Source: G965222505 sp965222505 (GTDB taxonomy: Bacteria > Bacteroidota > Rhodothermia > Rhodothermales > DATKEJ01). From it: 64,000 nucleotides of DNA. This document shows, one piece after another, positions 8,925 through 16,520 of this stretch (the first letter of the stretch is position 1; each line of letters starts with the position of its first letter). The DNA lies in NCBI GenBank assembly GCA_965222505.1, contig OZ244956.1, positions 4,836,001 to 4,900,000 of the forward strand, read 5' to 3'. A model generated the notes under the pieces. The model worked only from the letters and a program-made list of their open reading frames with translations. It was not told the DNA's origin and searched no databases. The position numbers were made by a program, and so were the translations under genes.

Positions 8925-9130
8925 AGGGGCCGATCCATTTCACGTTCAAGGGAGGTGTCCATTCCACGCAGATAGCCACGGAGGGTCTGAATAGGGTTGA
9001 GCGGTATCAGTTCAATGCGGCCGTTGTAGAGCAACACCTCGATTTGTTGCCCAGGACTGAGCTGAAGCGCCTCACGCACCACACGCGGGATAACCACCTG
9101 ATATTTGGGAGACACCTTTACGGTAGGCAT
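8921..9130 (-). CDS. AbrB/MazE-type antitoxin
   Basis: A 69-residue protein with the swapped-hairpin beta DNA-binding fold: KVSPKYQVVIPRVVREALQL, then SPGQQIEVLLYNGRIELIPL. The short tail (LRGYLRGMDTSLEREMD) is the likely toxin-neutralising part. It is first in the operon, overlapping the PIN toxin by four bases. A perfect inverted repeat lies just upstream and is the expected autoregulatory operator. Confidence 0.9.
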   Translation of the reverse strand: MPTVKVSPKYQVVIPRVVREALQLSPGQQIEVLLYNGRIELIPLNPIQTLRGYLRGMDTSLEREMDRPL

Positions 9131-9137
9131 TTAATCA

Positions 9138-9172
9138 TCGATCAATATTGCGTAAAACGATTATTTGATCGA
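9138..9172. promoter_or_regulatory. operator-like inverted repeat of the AbrB/PIN pair
   Basis: TCGATCAA (9138-9145) and TTGATCGA (9165-9172) are perfect complements with centres 27 bases apart. The repeat lies 8 bases upstream of the antitoxin start, in the position of an autoregulatory operator. Confidence 0.6.
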
Positions 9173-9195
9173 ATGCTAATTAAGGAGATTGGTTC

Positions 9196-9315
9196 CTATT
9201 GGACTGTTCGCACCCCGCACCCCGCACTCCCCCCAATCCCTTCATTCAAGATACGGGCCACGCGGAGCCGCAATTTGTCGTCGGGAAGATCGTAGAGAAC
9301 CAGCAGGAGGATCAT
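9196..9315 (-). pseudogene. cas2: cas2, 5' fragment only
   Basis: The minus-strand frame starting with ATG at 9315 reads MILLLVLYDLPDDKLRLRVA then RIL. This is the first strand and helix of Cas2 (the V-x-Y-D-[IL]-x-D-D-K-x-R pattern, with the catalytic-type Asp at residue 9). From about residue 24 (base 9246) the frame runs into the GCACCCCGCACTCC repeat block and stops at 9196, so three quarters of Cas2 is gone. Its start codon overlaps the stop of the cas1 fragment (ATGA), the usual cas1-cas2 junction, which strongly supports the identification despite the short match. Confidence 0.72.
9207..9246. repeat. second GCACCCCGCACTCC repeat block
   Basis: TTCGCACCCCGCACCCCGCA and CTCCCCCCAATCCCTTCA are a direct-orientation relative of the block at 7867-7911. 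The block is fused exactly to the broken end of cas2, as the first copy is to the broken end of the Csm5-like gene. Confidence 0.65.
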
Positions 9316-9683
9316 TTATGCATTAGGAAAGGGATGTACAATTTGTGGTGTTCAATGGCGCGAAGGAGTTGCTGCACCTGCACATCGATGCACTGCCGGT
9401 AGGTGGCGGGCTTACCGAGTAGGGGGTGGGTAACCTCCGTGTGCATGAGTTCCTCGAAGGCCGTGACAAAGACCTTCCGTGCGGCATCCTTCAAATATCG
9501 GCCTTCGATCTTGTTGCCGTCGGCATCGGTGAAACGGGAATCGGCCCGGATGCTAATGGCATGGGTGGTCTGAACCGGGATGCGCAAGGTGGCCAACTGG
9601 CCGGAACGGGGAAATGTCACCAACCGACCAGAAGGCAAGGCCAGGACGATGGGGTGTGGGGTGAGGTTTACAAAGGTGGGCAT
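9312..9683 (-). pseudogene. cas1: cas1 3' fragment fused to the start of a small VNLTPH-type protein
   Basis: The open frame encodes 123 residues. Residues ~50-123 (bases 9312-9536) match the C-terminus of Cas1: GRYLKDAARKVFVTAFEELM, VTHPLLGKPATYRQCIDVQV and a final YIPF, which is the L-x-x-x-x-R-K...HPL-G...SYR-x-x-I-x-x-Q...Y-x-PF pattern. Cas1 is normally ~300-340 residues; the catalytic Glu/His/Asp region is missing. Residues 1-45 instead read MPTFVNLTPHPIVLA and FPRSGQLATLRIPV, like the start of small phage/plasmid proteins beginning VNLTPHxI. The frame is intact across the junction, so a chimeric protein could be made, but not an integrase. Confidence 0.7.
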
Positions 9684-9848
9684 CGGACAAATTCTTTCAT
9701 TTCATTAAACCATAACGGTATATACCTTGGCTGGGATATAAATTCAACCGCTTATTGTTTGTTTGATATTGGGATGGGGTGTTGCCTTTTGGGGTATTGC
9801 CTTCATTGCGGCCCGGTCGAGGCCGGACCTTACAATTAGGTAGGTTTA

Positions 9849-11093
9849 ATGGGTGAGCTAAAATCCTGGTTTTCGATTCCGGCGGATTCGGATTTTTCGA
9901 TATACAATTTACCCTTCGGCATCTTTTCCACCCAACGGCGCACACCGCGTGTGGGGATGGCCGTGGGAGATCATATTCTGGACCTGAAGACGGCCACGCA
10001 CCTCGGTCTGTTTGACGGATTGGAAGTGGCCGAAGAGGTGATGGCACAGCCGTCGCTCAACGTGTTTATTCGGTTAGGAAAGGTGGCTACCTCAGCCGTG
10101 CGGCTTCGGGTGCAAGCGGCCCTGTGTGATGAAAACAGTGTGCTCAAGGCCAATCCCGGCGCTTTTGTTCAACAACGTGCGGCCACGTTGCATTTGCCGG
10201 TAGCTATAGGGGATTACACCGATTTTTACTCCAGCATTGAGCACGCTACGAACGTTGGGAAGATGTTTCGGGACCCGGCCAATGCGCTCTTGCCCAACTG
10301 GCGGCACCTGCCGGTGGGGTACCACGGGCGGGCCTCGTCGATTGTGGTGAGTGGAACGGCTATTCAACGGCCTCAGGGTCAGGTGATGCCGAAGGATGCC
10401 ACGCAGCCGGTGTATCAGGCCTCGGGCCGGATGGATTTTGAACTGGAAATGGGATTCATTATCGGCAAGGATAGTGCGCTGGGGGCATCGGTCTCTACCG
10501 CAGAAGCCGAAGATTACATTTTCGGGCTGGTGCTGTTTAACGATTGGTCGGCACGGGATATTCAGAAATGGGAGTATGTACCACTGGGGCCGTTTTTGGG
10601 GAAGAGTTTTGCCTCATCCGTTTCGCCGTGGGTGGTGCCGCTGGAGGCCCTTGATCCTTTCCGGGCGGCCGGTCCCGCTCAGGAGCCTGCGGTATTGCCC
10701 TATCTCCAGTATGAGGGTAACAAAAACTACGACATCCATTTGGAAGTCGGCATCCAACCAGAAGGCGGAGCCGAGACCATCGTGAGCCGGTCCAACTACA
10801 AGTACATGTACTGGAACATGGCGCAGCAATTGGCCCATCATACGGTCAATGGTTGCAACATGCGCGTCGGCGATCTGCTGGCCTCCGGCACCATCAGCGG
10901 GAAAGACGAGTCGTCTTACGGTTCCATGCTCGAACTGGCCTGGGCCGGCACCCGTCCCGTTTCGCTCAACGATGGCTCTACCCGTGTTTTCCTCAAAGAC
11001 CACGATACCGTCATCATGCGCGGCCATGCCAAAAAAGATGGTCGCCGGGTCGGGTTCGGTGAGGTGTCCGGAACCATCATCCCTGCGAAATAA
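9849..11093 (+). CDS. fahA: fumarylacetoacetase
   Basis: A 414-residue protein that hydrolyses fumarylacetoacetate to fumarate and acetoacetate, the last step of tyrosine/homogentisate breakdown. The N-terminal SH3-like domain starts FSIYNLPFGIFS. The catalytic domain shows DYTDFYSSIEHATNVGKMFR (metal Asp and catalytic His), HLPVGYHGRASSIVVSG, the metal-binding Glu pair in DFELEMGFIIG and FNDWSARDIQKWEYVPLGPF. Length and motif order are normal. No other tyrosine-pathway gene is in the window. The 3' side is a repeat-bearing gap, the 5' side the cas1 remnant. Confidence 0.96.
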   Translation: MGELKSWFSIPADSDFSIYNLPFGIFSTQRRTPRVGMAVGDHILDLKTATHLGLFDGLEVAEEVMAQPSLNVFIRLGKVATSAVRLRVQAALCDENSVLKANPGAFVQQRAATLHLPVAIGDYTDFYSSIEHATNVGKMFRDPANALLPNWRHLPVGYHGRASSIVVSGTAIQRPQGQVMPKDATQPVYQASGRMDFELEMGFIIGKDSALGASVSTAEAEDYIFGLVLFNDWSARDIQKWEYVPLGPFLGKSFASSVSPWVVPLEALDPFRAAGPAQEPAVLPYLQYEGNKNYDIHLEVGIQPEGGAETIVSRSNYKYMYWNMAQQLAHHTVNGCNMRVGDLLASGTISGKDESSYGSMLELAWAGTRPVSLNDGSTRVFLKDHDTVIMRGHAKKDGRRVGFGEVSGTIIPAK

Positions 11094-11232
11094 TGTTCTA
11101 CGTGCGACGTTCTACGTTAGGTTCGATTAGGACGTTAGAAATGACTTCATTGGTTCCAACCACTTCCCACTTGTCCAGCTAGACAAAAAGGAATGAGAAA
11201 CGTAGAACTTAGAACGTCGCACGTAGAACGAA
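11094..11232. repeat. TTCTACGT-word inverted repeat
   Basis: GTTCTACGTGCGACGTTCTA beginning at 11095 is matched in inverse orientation by ACGTAGAACTTAGAACGTCG and CACGTAGAAC ending near 11230. The ~70 bases between are unrelated. It lies between convergent genes (fahA and the esterase) and may act as a shared 3' structure. Confidence 0.6.
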
Positions 11233-11235
11233 ATA

Positions 11236-11994
11236 TTAATTTCCGAAATAATACAGCAACACGTCATCAATCAGCGGTCCCCAGTTGTCCCAGTTATGTC
11301 CGTGGGGGACTTCGATGTAGTGCATGGGATAGCCTTTTTCCTCCAGGATGGATTTAAACTTTCGGGTCTGGGCTTCATTGTCGCGTTGGGAGCCGGAACT
11401 GAGGAAAATGTTGAGGGGCAGGGGATCGGCGGATTGGTAAGCGGCGTGGAGGGACGGCACGGGATGTGTGGCCGGCGATTGCATCGCGATGCCTTCAAAC
11501 ACATCGCTGGCAAACAAGCCGAAGCAGGCCGAATTCAGGCCACCGAAGGAGAGGCCGAGGACGACGCGTTCGGTGCGGTCGGCGGCGGTGGGGTACTGGG
11601 CATCGATGGTCGGGATGAGTTCTTCCTTGTAGAATTTTACATAGTCCTGGTTGCAAAAGAATTGCCGGTTGCGCCGGTTTTCGGAGAGCCGGTCCGGATT
11701 TCGGTTGTCCACAAAGACGGCGATGGTCGGGTCCATTTTCTTTTCGGCAATGAGCCGGTCCATGACCTCCGGGACCTTGCCGTCCTTGATGTACCACTGG
11801 CCGTCGGTGACATAGAGTACCGGCAGGGCGGTTCGCTTTTCATAGCCCGGCGGCAAATAGACCCGGTATTGCAGGCTATACCCGAGGGCGGTGCTCTCAA
11901 TACGGAGGTTGTCGGTTAGAGAACCTTTCAAGTCAACAGAAGCCGAAAGATCGGCCGAAATCAGTCCGAACAGGGCCATCCAAAGAAATGCCAT
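11236..11994 (-). CDS. alpha/beta-hydrolase of the putative esterase (esterase D) family
   Basis: About 252 residues from ATG 11994; the frame is open upstream to 12213 but that part has no signal peptide and overlaps the divergent promoter region. A signal peptide (WMALFGLISADLSAS) precedes the hydrolase fold: YRVYLPPGYEKRTALPVLYV, the nucleophile elbow GLSFGG, and the catalytic His in EVPHGHNWDNW. Length and motifs fit secreted Fes/esterase-D-like enzymes. Substrate unknown. It is transcribed away from the CHRD/T9SS gene, and the gap between them holds a perfect palindrome. Confidence 0.85.
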   Translation of the reverse strand: MAFLWMALFGLISADLSASVDLKGSLTDNLRIESTALGYSLQYRVYLPPGYEKRTALPVLYVTDGQWYIKDGKVPEVMDRLIAEKKMDPTIAVFVDNRNPDRLSENRRNRQFFCNQDYVKFYKEELIPTIDAQYPTAADRTERVVLGLSFGGLNSACFGLFASDVFEGIAMQSPATHPVPSLHAAYQSADPLPLNIFLSSGSQRDNEAQTRKFKSILEEKGYPMHYIEVPHGHNWDNWGPLIDDVLLYYFGN

Positions 11995-12017
11995 CGCAGG
12001 GACACACTTGGTTTGTG

Positions 12018-12164
12018 TGCAAAATATTTTGCATAAAGATAGATATCCATCGCCTGTCCCACAAGGTCCATCTGGGCTCCCCTCATTGTCTGTGTTGTAC
12101 ACAGTACGATAAAATAGCACGCTTTTTGCCTTGCTTTTTAATGGTTTGTGTGCTATTAAATAGC
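12018..12164. promoter_or_regulatory. divergent regulatory gap with palindromes
   Basis: TGCAAAATATTTTGCA (12018-12033) is a perfect 16-bp palindrome 24 bases upstream of the esterase start. CTGTGTTGTACACAG (12090-12104) and GCTATTAAATAGC (12152-12164) are further dyads on the way to the CHRD gene. They could be repressor or activator sites for either gene; the protein is unknown. Confidence 0.4.
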
Positions 12165-12233
12165 GCATCAGCGCCCAGTCACGGTCAGATCCCCACGCGA
12201 CCCTTTCATTCACCCTTTACCATTGGTTTTTCT

Positions 12234-13622
12234 ATGAAACCCTTCTACACGTACACCTTCGCGTTACTCCTGATCGGTGGGATGACGGTACACACGTTGC
12301 ATGCCCAGAACGCCGGGGGCGGGGCCATCATTTCCTTCAACGGCACCTTAGCGGGGGCCAACGAAGTGCCGCCGGTTGCACCGGCCGGTTCCGGCACGTT
12401 TACCGGCACGCTCGACGTCTCGACCCTCACGCTGTCCGTTTCGGGCAGTTACAGCGGGATGACTTCCGCTGTAACCGGCTCTCACGTGCATGACGGTGCG
12501 GCCGGCAGCAACGGCGGGGTCATTATCTCACTGACCAACACCGGCGGGACGGACGGAACCTTCTCCGGTATGGGCGTCCTTACGGCGGCACAGATCGTGG
12601 ACTTACTCAACAACGGACTCTATGTGAACATTCATACGGTGAACAACGGACCAGGTGAAATCCGCGATCAGGTCACGCTGGCCAGTGCCATTTCCTTTAC
12701 CGGAGACCTCGTCGGGACCAATGAAGTGCCGCCGGTTACACCTTCCGGTACCGGGAGTTTTACCGGGTCTTATGATCCTGGCACGCAGGCCCTTTCCGTT
12801 TCCGGAAGTTACACCGGCATGACCTCGGGCGTAACCGGCTCTCACGTGCATGACGGTGCGGCCGGCAGCAACGGCGGGGTCATTATCTCACTGACCAACA
12901 CCGGCGGGACGGACGGAACCTTCTCCGGCTCCGGACTGGTCGGTAATGACCTGACGGAAGATCAGGTGGTGGATATGTTGCAGAACGGACTCTACGTCAA
13001 CATCCATACGGGCAACAACCCCGGTGGGGAAATCCGCGATCAGGTAAACCTCGTCGCCAATCCCCTGCCGGTAGAATTGACCGGCTTCGATGCCCTGTCG
13101 GATGCCGACGGCGTAACGTTGGCGTGGACGACGGCCACCGAAACGGACAATGCCGGTTTCGAGGTACAGGTCCTCGCCGACACCTGGCAAACCCTGGCCT
13201 TTGTCGATGGGGTGGGCACCACCAACGAGGCACAAAGTTATCGATACCGTGTAACGGGCCTCACGCCGGGCCTGCACCGGTTCCGGCTCAAGCAGGTCGA
13301 CTTTGACGGGGCTTTTGCTTATAGCCCGACGGTCCAGGCCACTGTTGATTTACCCGGTGCGTATTTCCTGTCTGAAGTGTATCCGAACCCGTTCAATCCG
13401 ACGGCCACGTTTACCCTGACGCTTGCCGTTGATCAGGATGTACGGGTTGAGGTCTTCGACGTGCTGGGGCGCAGCCAGCGCATTCTGCACAACGGCACGT
13501 TGCCTGCGCAGGAAGTCCATACCTTCCGGCTGGATGCGGGCGGTCTGCCCAGCGGCCTCTACCTGATCCGCACTACGGGTGCCCGGTTTGAGGATACCCG
13601 TACCGTCACGCTGTTGAAGTAG
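12234..13622 (+). CDS. secreted protein with two CHRD domains and T9SS sorting domain
   Basis: About 462 residues. ATG 12234 is chosen because a signal peptide follows immediately (YTFALLLIGGMTVHTLHAQ); the frame is open back to 11988 without one. Two CHRD-like domains follow (about residues 30-140 and 150-270), each with NEVPPV and SHVHDGAAGSNGGVIISL. CHRD is a beta-rich module found in extracellular proteins. After a linker comes a T9SS type A C-terminal sorting domain (VYPNPFNPTATFTLTLA ... LPSGLYLIRTTG ... VTLLK), so the protein is exported by the Por system and probably surface-attached. The two CHRD modules share 99 identical bases, pointing to recent duplication or gene conversion. Confidence 0.9.
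   Translation: MKPFYTYTFALLLIGGMTVHTLHAQNAGGGAIISFNGTLAGANEVPPVAPAGSGTFTGTLDVSTLTLSVSGSYSGMTSAVTGSHVHDGAAGSNGGVIISLTNTGGTDGTFSGMGVLTAAQIVDLLNNGLYVNIHTVNNGPGEIRDQVTLASAISFTGDLVGTNEVPPVTPSGTGSFTGSYDPGTQALSVSGSYTGMTSGVTGSHVHDGAAGSNGGVIISLTNTGGTDGTFSGSGLVGNDLTEDQVVDMLQNGLYVNIHTGNNPGGEIRDQVNLVANPLPVELTGFDALSDADGVTLAWTTATETDNAGFEVQVLADTWQTLAFVDGVGTTNEAQSYRYRVTGLTPGLHRFRLKQVDFDGAFAYSPTVQATVDLPGAYFLSEVYPNPFNPTATFTLTLAVDQDVRVEVFDVLGRSQRILHNGTLPAQEVHTFRLDAGGLPSGLYLIRTTGARFEDTRTVTLLK
12471..12929 (+). repeat. internal duplication: two identical 99-bp blocks 360 bp apart
   Basis: Bases 12471-12569 and 12831-12929 are identical, one in each CHRD domain, with an exact 360-bp (120-codon) offset. The flanking parts of the two domains have diverged. 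Confidence 0.9.
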
Positions 13623-13638
13623 ACGGGTTGGTTTGCAT

Positions 13639-13689
13639 GGTCCGTAGGGTCCGTTGTATGCCCGAAGTGTACAACAGACCCTACGGACC
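13639..13689. terminator. long hairpin between convergent genes
   Basis: GGTCCGTAGGGTCCGTTGTA (13639-13658) pairs with TACAACAGACCCTACGGACC (13670-13689) with a single mismatch and an 11-base loop. It lies between the 3' ends of the CHRD gene and the DASS transporter. There is no T-run, so it may be a processing or bidirectional termination structure. Confidence 0.55.
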
Positions 13690-13752
13690 GGCACATGTGG
13701 TGGCGTGGGCACATCAGCAGAAGGGATGCACAGCCATTTCAAGGACCTGTGC

Positions 13753-15294
13753 TTATTTCGCCCATTCCGGGAAAACGCCTTCTGTTATGTCGAAAATCGC
13801 GGTGCCGAAATAGTACGTCACCAGTGTGACTACGGCAATGCCGATCAGGTTGAGTATAAATCCCGTCTTTGCCATCTGGATCACCGTGACTTGCTTGGTG
13901 CCAAAAATAATGGCATTTGGCGGTGTCGCTACGGGCAACATAAAGGCCAGGGAGCCGGCTACCGTGGCCGGCAGCATAAACAAGAGCGGGTTGGTCTCCG
14001 TGCTGATGGCCAAACCGGCCAGTATGGGCAGCAAAGATTCTACAGTGGCTGTGTTGGAGGTCACTTCTGTCAAGAAGGTAACCAGGAAGCTGATACACAA
14101 GATCAACAAGAGGGGATGTACCGCTTTCAACCAGATTAACTGCTCCCCAAACCACGTCGATAAGCCCGACTCCTTAAAGCCGCTGGCCAGTGCAAAGCCC
14201 CCCCCAAACAAGAGGATAATTTCCCAGGGGATGTCTTCTGCCGCTTTCCAATCCATCAGGAAAGTCCCGGGTTTTTGTTTCGAAGGAATCATAAAGAGCA
14301 GGATAGCCACAAAAACCGCTACCGTACCATCATTAAACAAGGCGGGTTGATCGAACACGTTTGACCAGCCGGGGATTCGCAACGAACCCACAACGATATC
14401 CGCTCTGAAAAACCACAGGAGGGCCAATCCCACAAAGGCCACCAACAGTACTTTTTCTTCAAATTGTTGCTTGCCCAGGCCTCTGTATTCGCTATTGATT
14501 TCTTCCTGCCCGAGGCTTTTTAATCCCTTTTCTCTTTTGATGAAAATAAAGTACAAATAGAAGAACAGGACGAAAAACAAGACCACCGAAATCGGGATGG
14601 CATAAAAGAACCAGGTGGCAAAGGAAATCTCCGGCGCATCCGGAAAATAGATGTCAAATATCCGCGCAAAAGAAAGGTTGGGTGGGGTCCCCACCAACGT
14701 AGCGATTCCACCGATGGAGGCACTGTAGGCAATGGATAACAAGAGCCCAACGGCCAAATACTGGACGGCCTCTTTCCCATTGACATCTTCCAGTTTTGCG
14801 ATAATCGACATGAGAATTGGGGTCATCAACATCGCCGTGGCCGTATTCGATATCCACATGGAGAGAAAGGCCGTGGCAAACATAAAACCGAGCAAGATGC
14901 GTCCAGGGCTGTTCCCGATCAGACGCAGAATATTGAGGGCAATGCGTTTGTGCAGGTTCCACTTCTGAATGGCCAGGGCAACCAGAAAACCACCGATAAA
15001 CAAAAAGATGACGTGATTGAAATAGGTAGCGGAGACGGCTTTCCCATCCATGACCCCCAGGGCCGGAAACAGCACAATGGGCAACAAGGAGGTGATGGCC
15101 AGGGGAACGACCTCAGTTATCCACCACAGTGCCATGAGTATGGCTACCGCCAGCGTATGGGTGACTGCCGGGTTGCCCGGTTCCAAATCCTGAAAGGCAA
15201 CGATATATACACTGATCAAAGGGGCGATCAGGAATACCGCATACCGGAGGGTATTCCCCGGATCTTCGCCAAGATATTTACGACCTGAAGCCAT
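13753..15294 (-). CDS. DASS-family (SLC13-like) sodium/anion symporter
   Basis: A 513-residue integral membrane protein with about 11-13 hydrophobic helices. The two SNT motifs that bind sodium and the substrate carboxylate are present: ISNTATAMLMTP in the first half and TSNTATVESLLP in the second. Family substrates are di- and tricarboxylates or sulfate; TITEVVPL-type sequence (WWITEVVPLAITSLLP) is shared by both. It is probably a dicarboxylate importer, but the sequence does not decide. It is transcribed as a single gene, separated from the nitroreductase gene by a repeat hairpin. Confidence 0.92.
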   Translation of the reverse strand: MASGRKYLGEDPGNTLRYAVFLIAPLISVYIVAFQDLEPGNPAVTHTLAVAILMALWWITEVVPLAITSLLPIVLFPALGVMDGKAVSATYFNHVIFLFIGGFLVALAIQKWNLHKRIALNILRLIGNSPGRILLGFMFATAFLSMWISNTATAMLMTPILMSIIAKLEDVNGKEAVQYLAVGLLLSIAYSASIGGIATLVGTPPNLSFARIFDIYFPDAPEISFATWFFYAIPISVVLFFVLFFYLYFIFIKREKGLKSLGQEEINSEYRGLGKQQFEEKVLLVAFVGLALLWFFRADIVVGSLRIPGWSNVFDQPALFNDGTVAVFVAILLFMIPSKQKPGTFLMDWKAAEDIPWEIILLFGGGFALASGFKESGLSTWFGEQLIWLKAVHPLLLILCISFLVTFLTEVTSNTATVESLLPILAGLAISTETNPLLFMLPATVAGSLAFMLPVATPPNAIIFGTKQVTVIQMAKTGFILNLIGIAVVTLVTYYFGTAIFDITEGVFPEWAK

Positions 15295-15365
15295 AAAAAT
15301 ACGTTAAGTGCCCTGATCAGGTAGGTCGTTGTGATCGTATTGGCCGTGGTACCGGGGGGGCAATA

Positions 15366-15416
15366 GTGATTGTTGATTGGTGATTTATGGGCACGAAATT
15401 ACCAATCAACAATCAC
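15366..15416. repeat. AATCACC-family hairpin
   Basis: GTGATTGTTGATTGGTGATT(T) (15366-15386) pairs with AAATTACCAATCAACAATCA(C) (15396-15416) with one mismatch and a 9-base loop. A single-stranded AAATGCCCAATCACCAATTT word follows. It lies at the 3' end of the nitroreductase gene. Confidence 0.7.
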
Positions 15417-15435
15417 AAATGCCCAATCACCAATT

Positions 15436-16470
15436 TCAGTGTATCACGTCATCGGCGGGACGGCGGGGAGAGGGGGGGGTATTCAGTTCGCTTCCATACC
15501 CGATGCGCAGGATGGCGAGGGGATTGCCCCGGTTGCTGATCAGCCCCTGTACCTGTGAGCCGAGGGGGGGGACCTGAAGCGGCTGGTTGAGGAAAGAGGC
15601 CGATAGAAACCAGTCGGCGGCCTGCAAAAGGACGCGAGCGAGGGCTTGCCCGGCCCGAAGCCAATCGACGGGTTTGTCGGTGGTTGTGGTCAGTACGGCC
15701 AGCAGGGGCGCGTTGTCGATCAGGCCGCCGACGTCGTAGAGGGCTTCCTCGCCCTTGTTGTTTTTCTTTTCATTGCGCAGCATGACCCGGGTCAGGTGGG
15801 TTCGTAGGGTCGAGAGGCCGTACACGTACCCCGGCAAGCCGTCGGTTGATTTGTCCTGGTTGCTGCGTATTAAATCGGCCAGGGCGTCTCTGAAGGCCGG
15901 GTCATTGGCCTGAATCGTGACGGCTTGCAGGACCGTTTCCTTGAGGGTCTTGCGCTGCTGCGCATCGTTCAGGATAAGCAGTTGGGCACCCTCTTCGAGT
16001 GCGGCTTCCTGAAGGCCTCTGATTTCGGCAGCCGGGACGAGGCGGTTCTCGAAGGCATGGCGGTAGGTCCGCCGGTGGGTCATGGCCTGGAAAAGGGCCA
16101 GGTCTTTCACGGATGGCTCGATCCGGTGTGCGAGTCGAAGGGTAGCCATCAGGTTGGGTGAGTCCATGTCCGGGAAAATCCTGACGATTGGCATAAACCC
16201 GAACCGGCGTGCGGCCATCTTCAAGTAAAACAATGCAGCCCCGCAGCTCATAATCAGTTCCCGGTTTGCCGGATCAATAGCAGGAAGGGCGCGGGAAGGG
16301 TCGGCATATAGCGCGATTTCATTGCCGGTGATCTGAAATCGCCAGGGCTGGGTATTGTGACCGGAGGGGGCAAGGATGGCGTAGTTGATGAGATACCGCA
16401 ACTGCGCACTACGCGATGCCGTGTGGGGAAAGTCGGCAGCGGATATCTCCCATGGAGTCATGTTGATCAT
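15436..16470 (-). CDS. Acg-family FMN-binding nitroreductase-like protein
   Basis: A 344-residue protein of the Acg branch of the nitroreductase fold, about twice the length of simple nitroreductases. The flavin-contact segment ILAPSGHNTQPWRF lies near residue 32-45, and a second half-domain follows (NAPLLAVLTTTTDKPVDWLR, ALARVLLQAADWFLSASFLN). Mycobacterial Acg (Rv2032) belongs to the hypoxia-induced DosR regulon. Here the gene follows a CBS protein and three universal stress proteins on the same strand with short gaps, the same combination seen in DosR regulons. It is likely the distal gene of that operon. Whether it acts as an enzyme or as an FMN store is unclear. Confidence 0.85.
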   Translation of the reverse strand: MINMTPWEISAADFPHTASRSAQLRYLINYAILAPSGHNTQPWRFQITGNEIALYADPSRALPAIDPANRELIMSCGAALFYLKMAARRFGFMPIVRIFPDMDSPNLMATLRLAHRIEPSVKDLALFQAMTHRRTYRHAFENRLVPAAEIRGLQEAALEEGAQLLILNDAQQRKTLKETVLQAVTIQANDPAFRDALADLIRSNQDKSTDGLPGYVYGLSTLRTHLTRVMLRNEKKNNKGEEALYDVGGLIDNAPLLAVLTTTTDKPVDWLRAGQALARVLLQAADWFLSASFLNQPLQVPPLGSQVQGLISNRGNPLAILRIGYGSELNTPPSPRRPADDVIH

Positions 16471-16520
16471 CCGTCTAAAGGAATAGGGGTACCGGTCCGG
16501 ACGTGTCCCGGGGCTGGCCT

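Noticed and set aside
7577..9850. Search for a CRISPR array near the cas remnants
   Set aside because: No regularly spaced 24-37-bp repeats with unique spacers were seen; the repeats here are short-word intergenic types.
11995..12213. N-terminal extension of the esterase to base 12213
   Set aside because: It would run across the palindromes and the divergent promoter region and bury the signal peptide internally.
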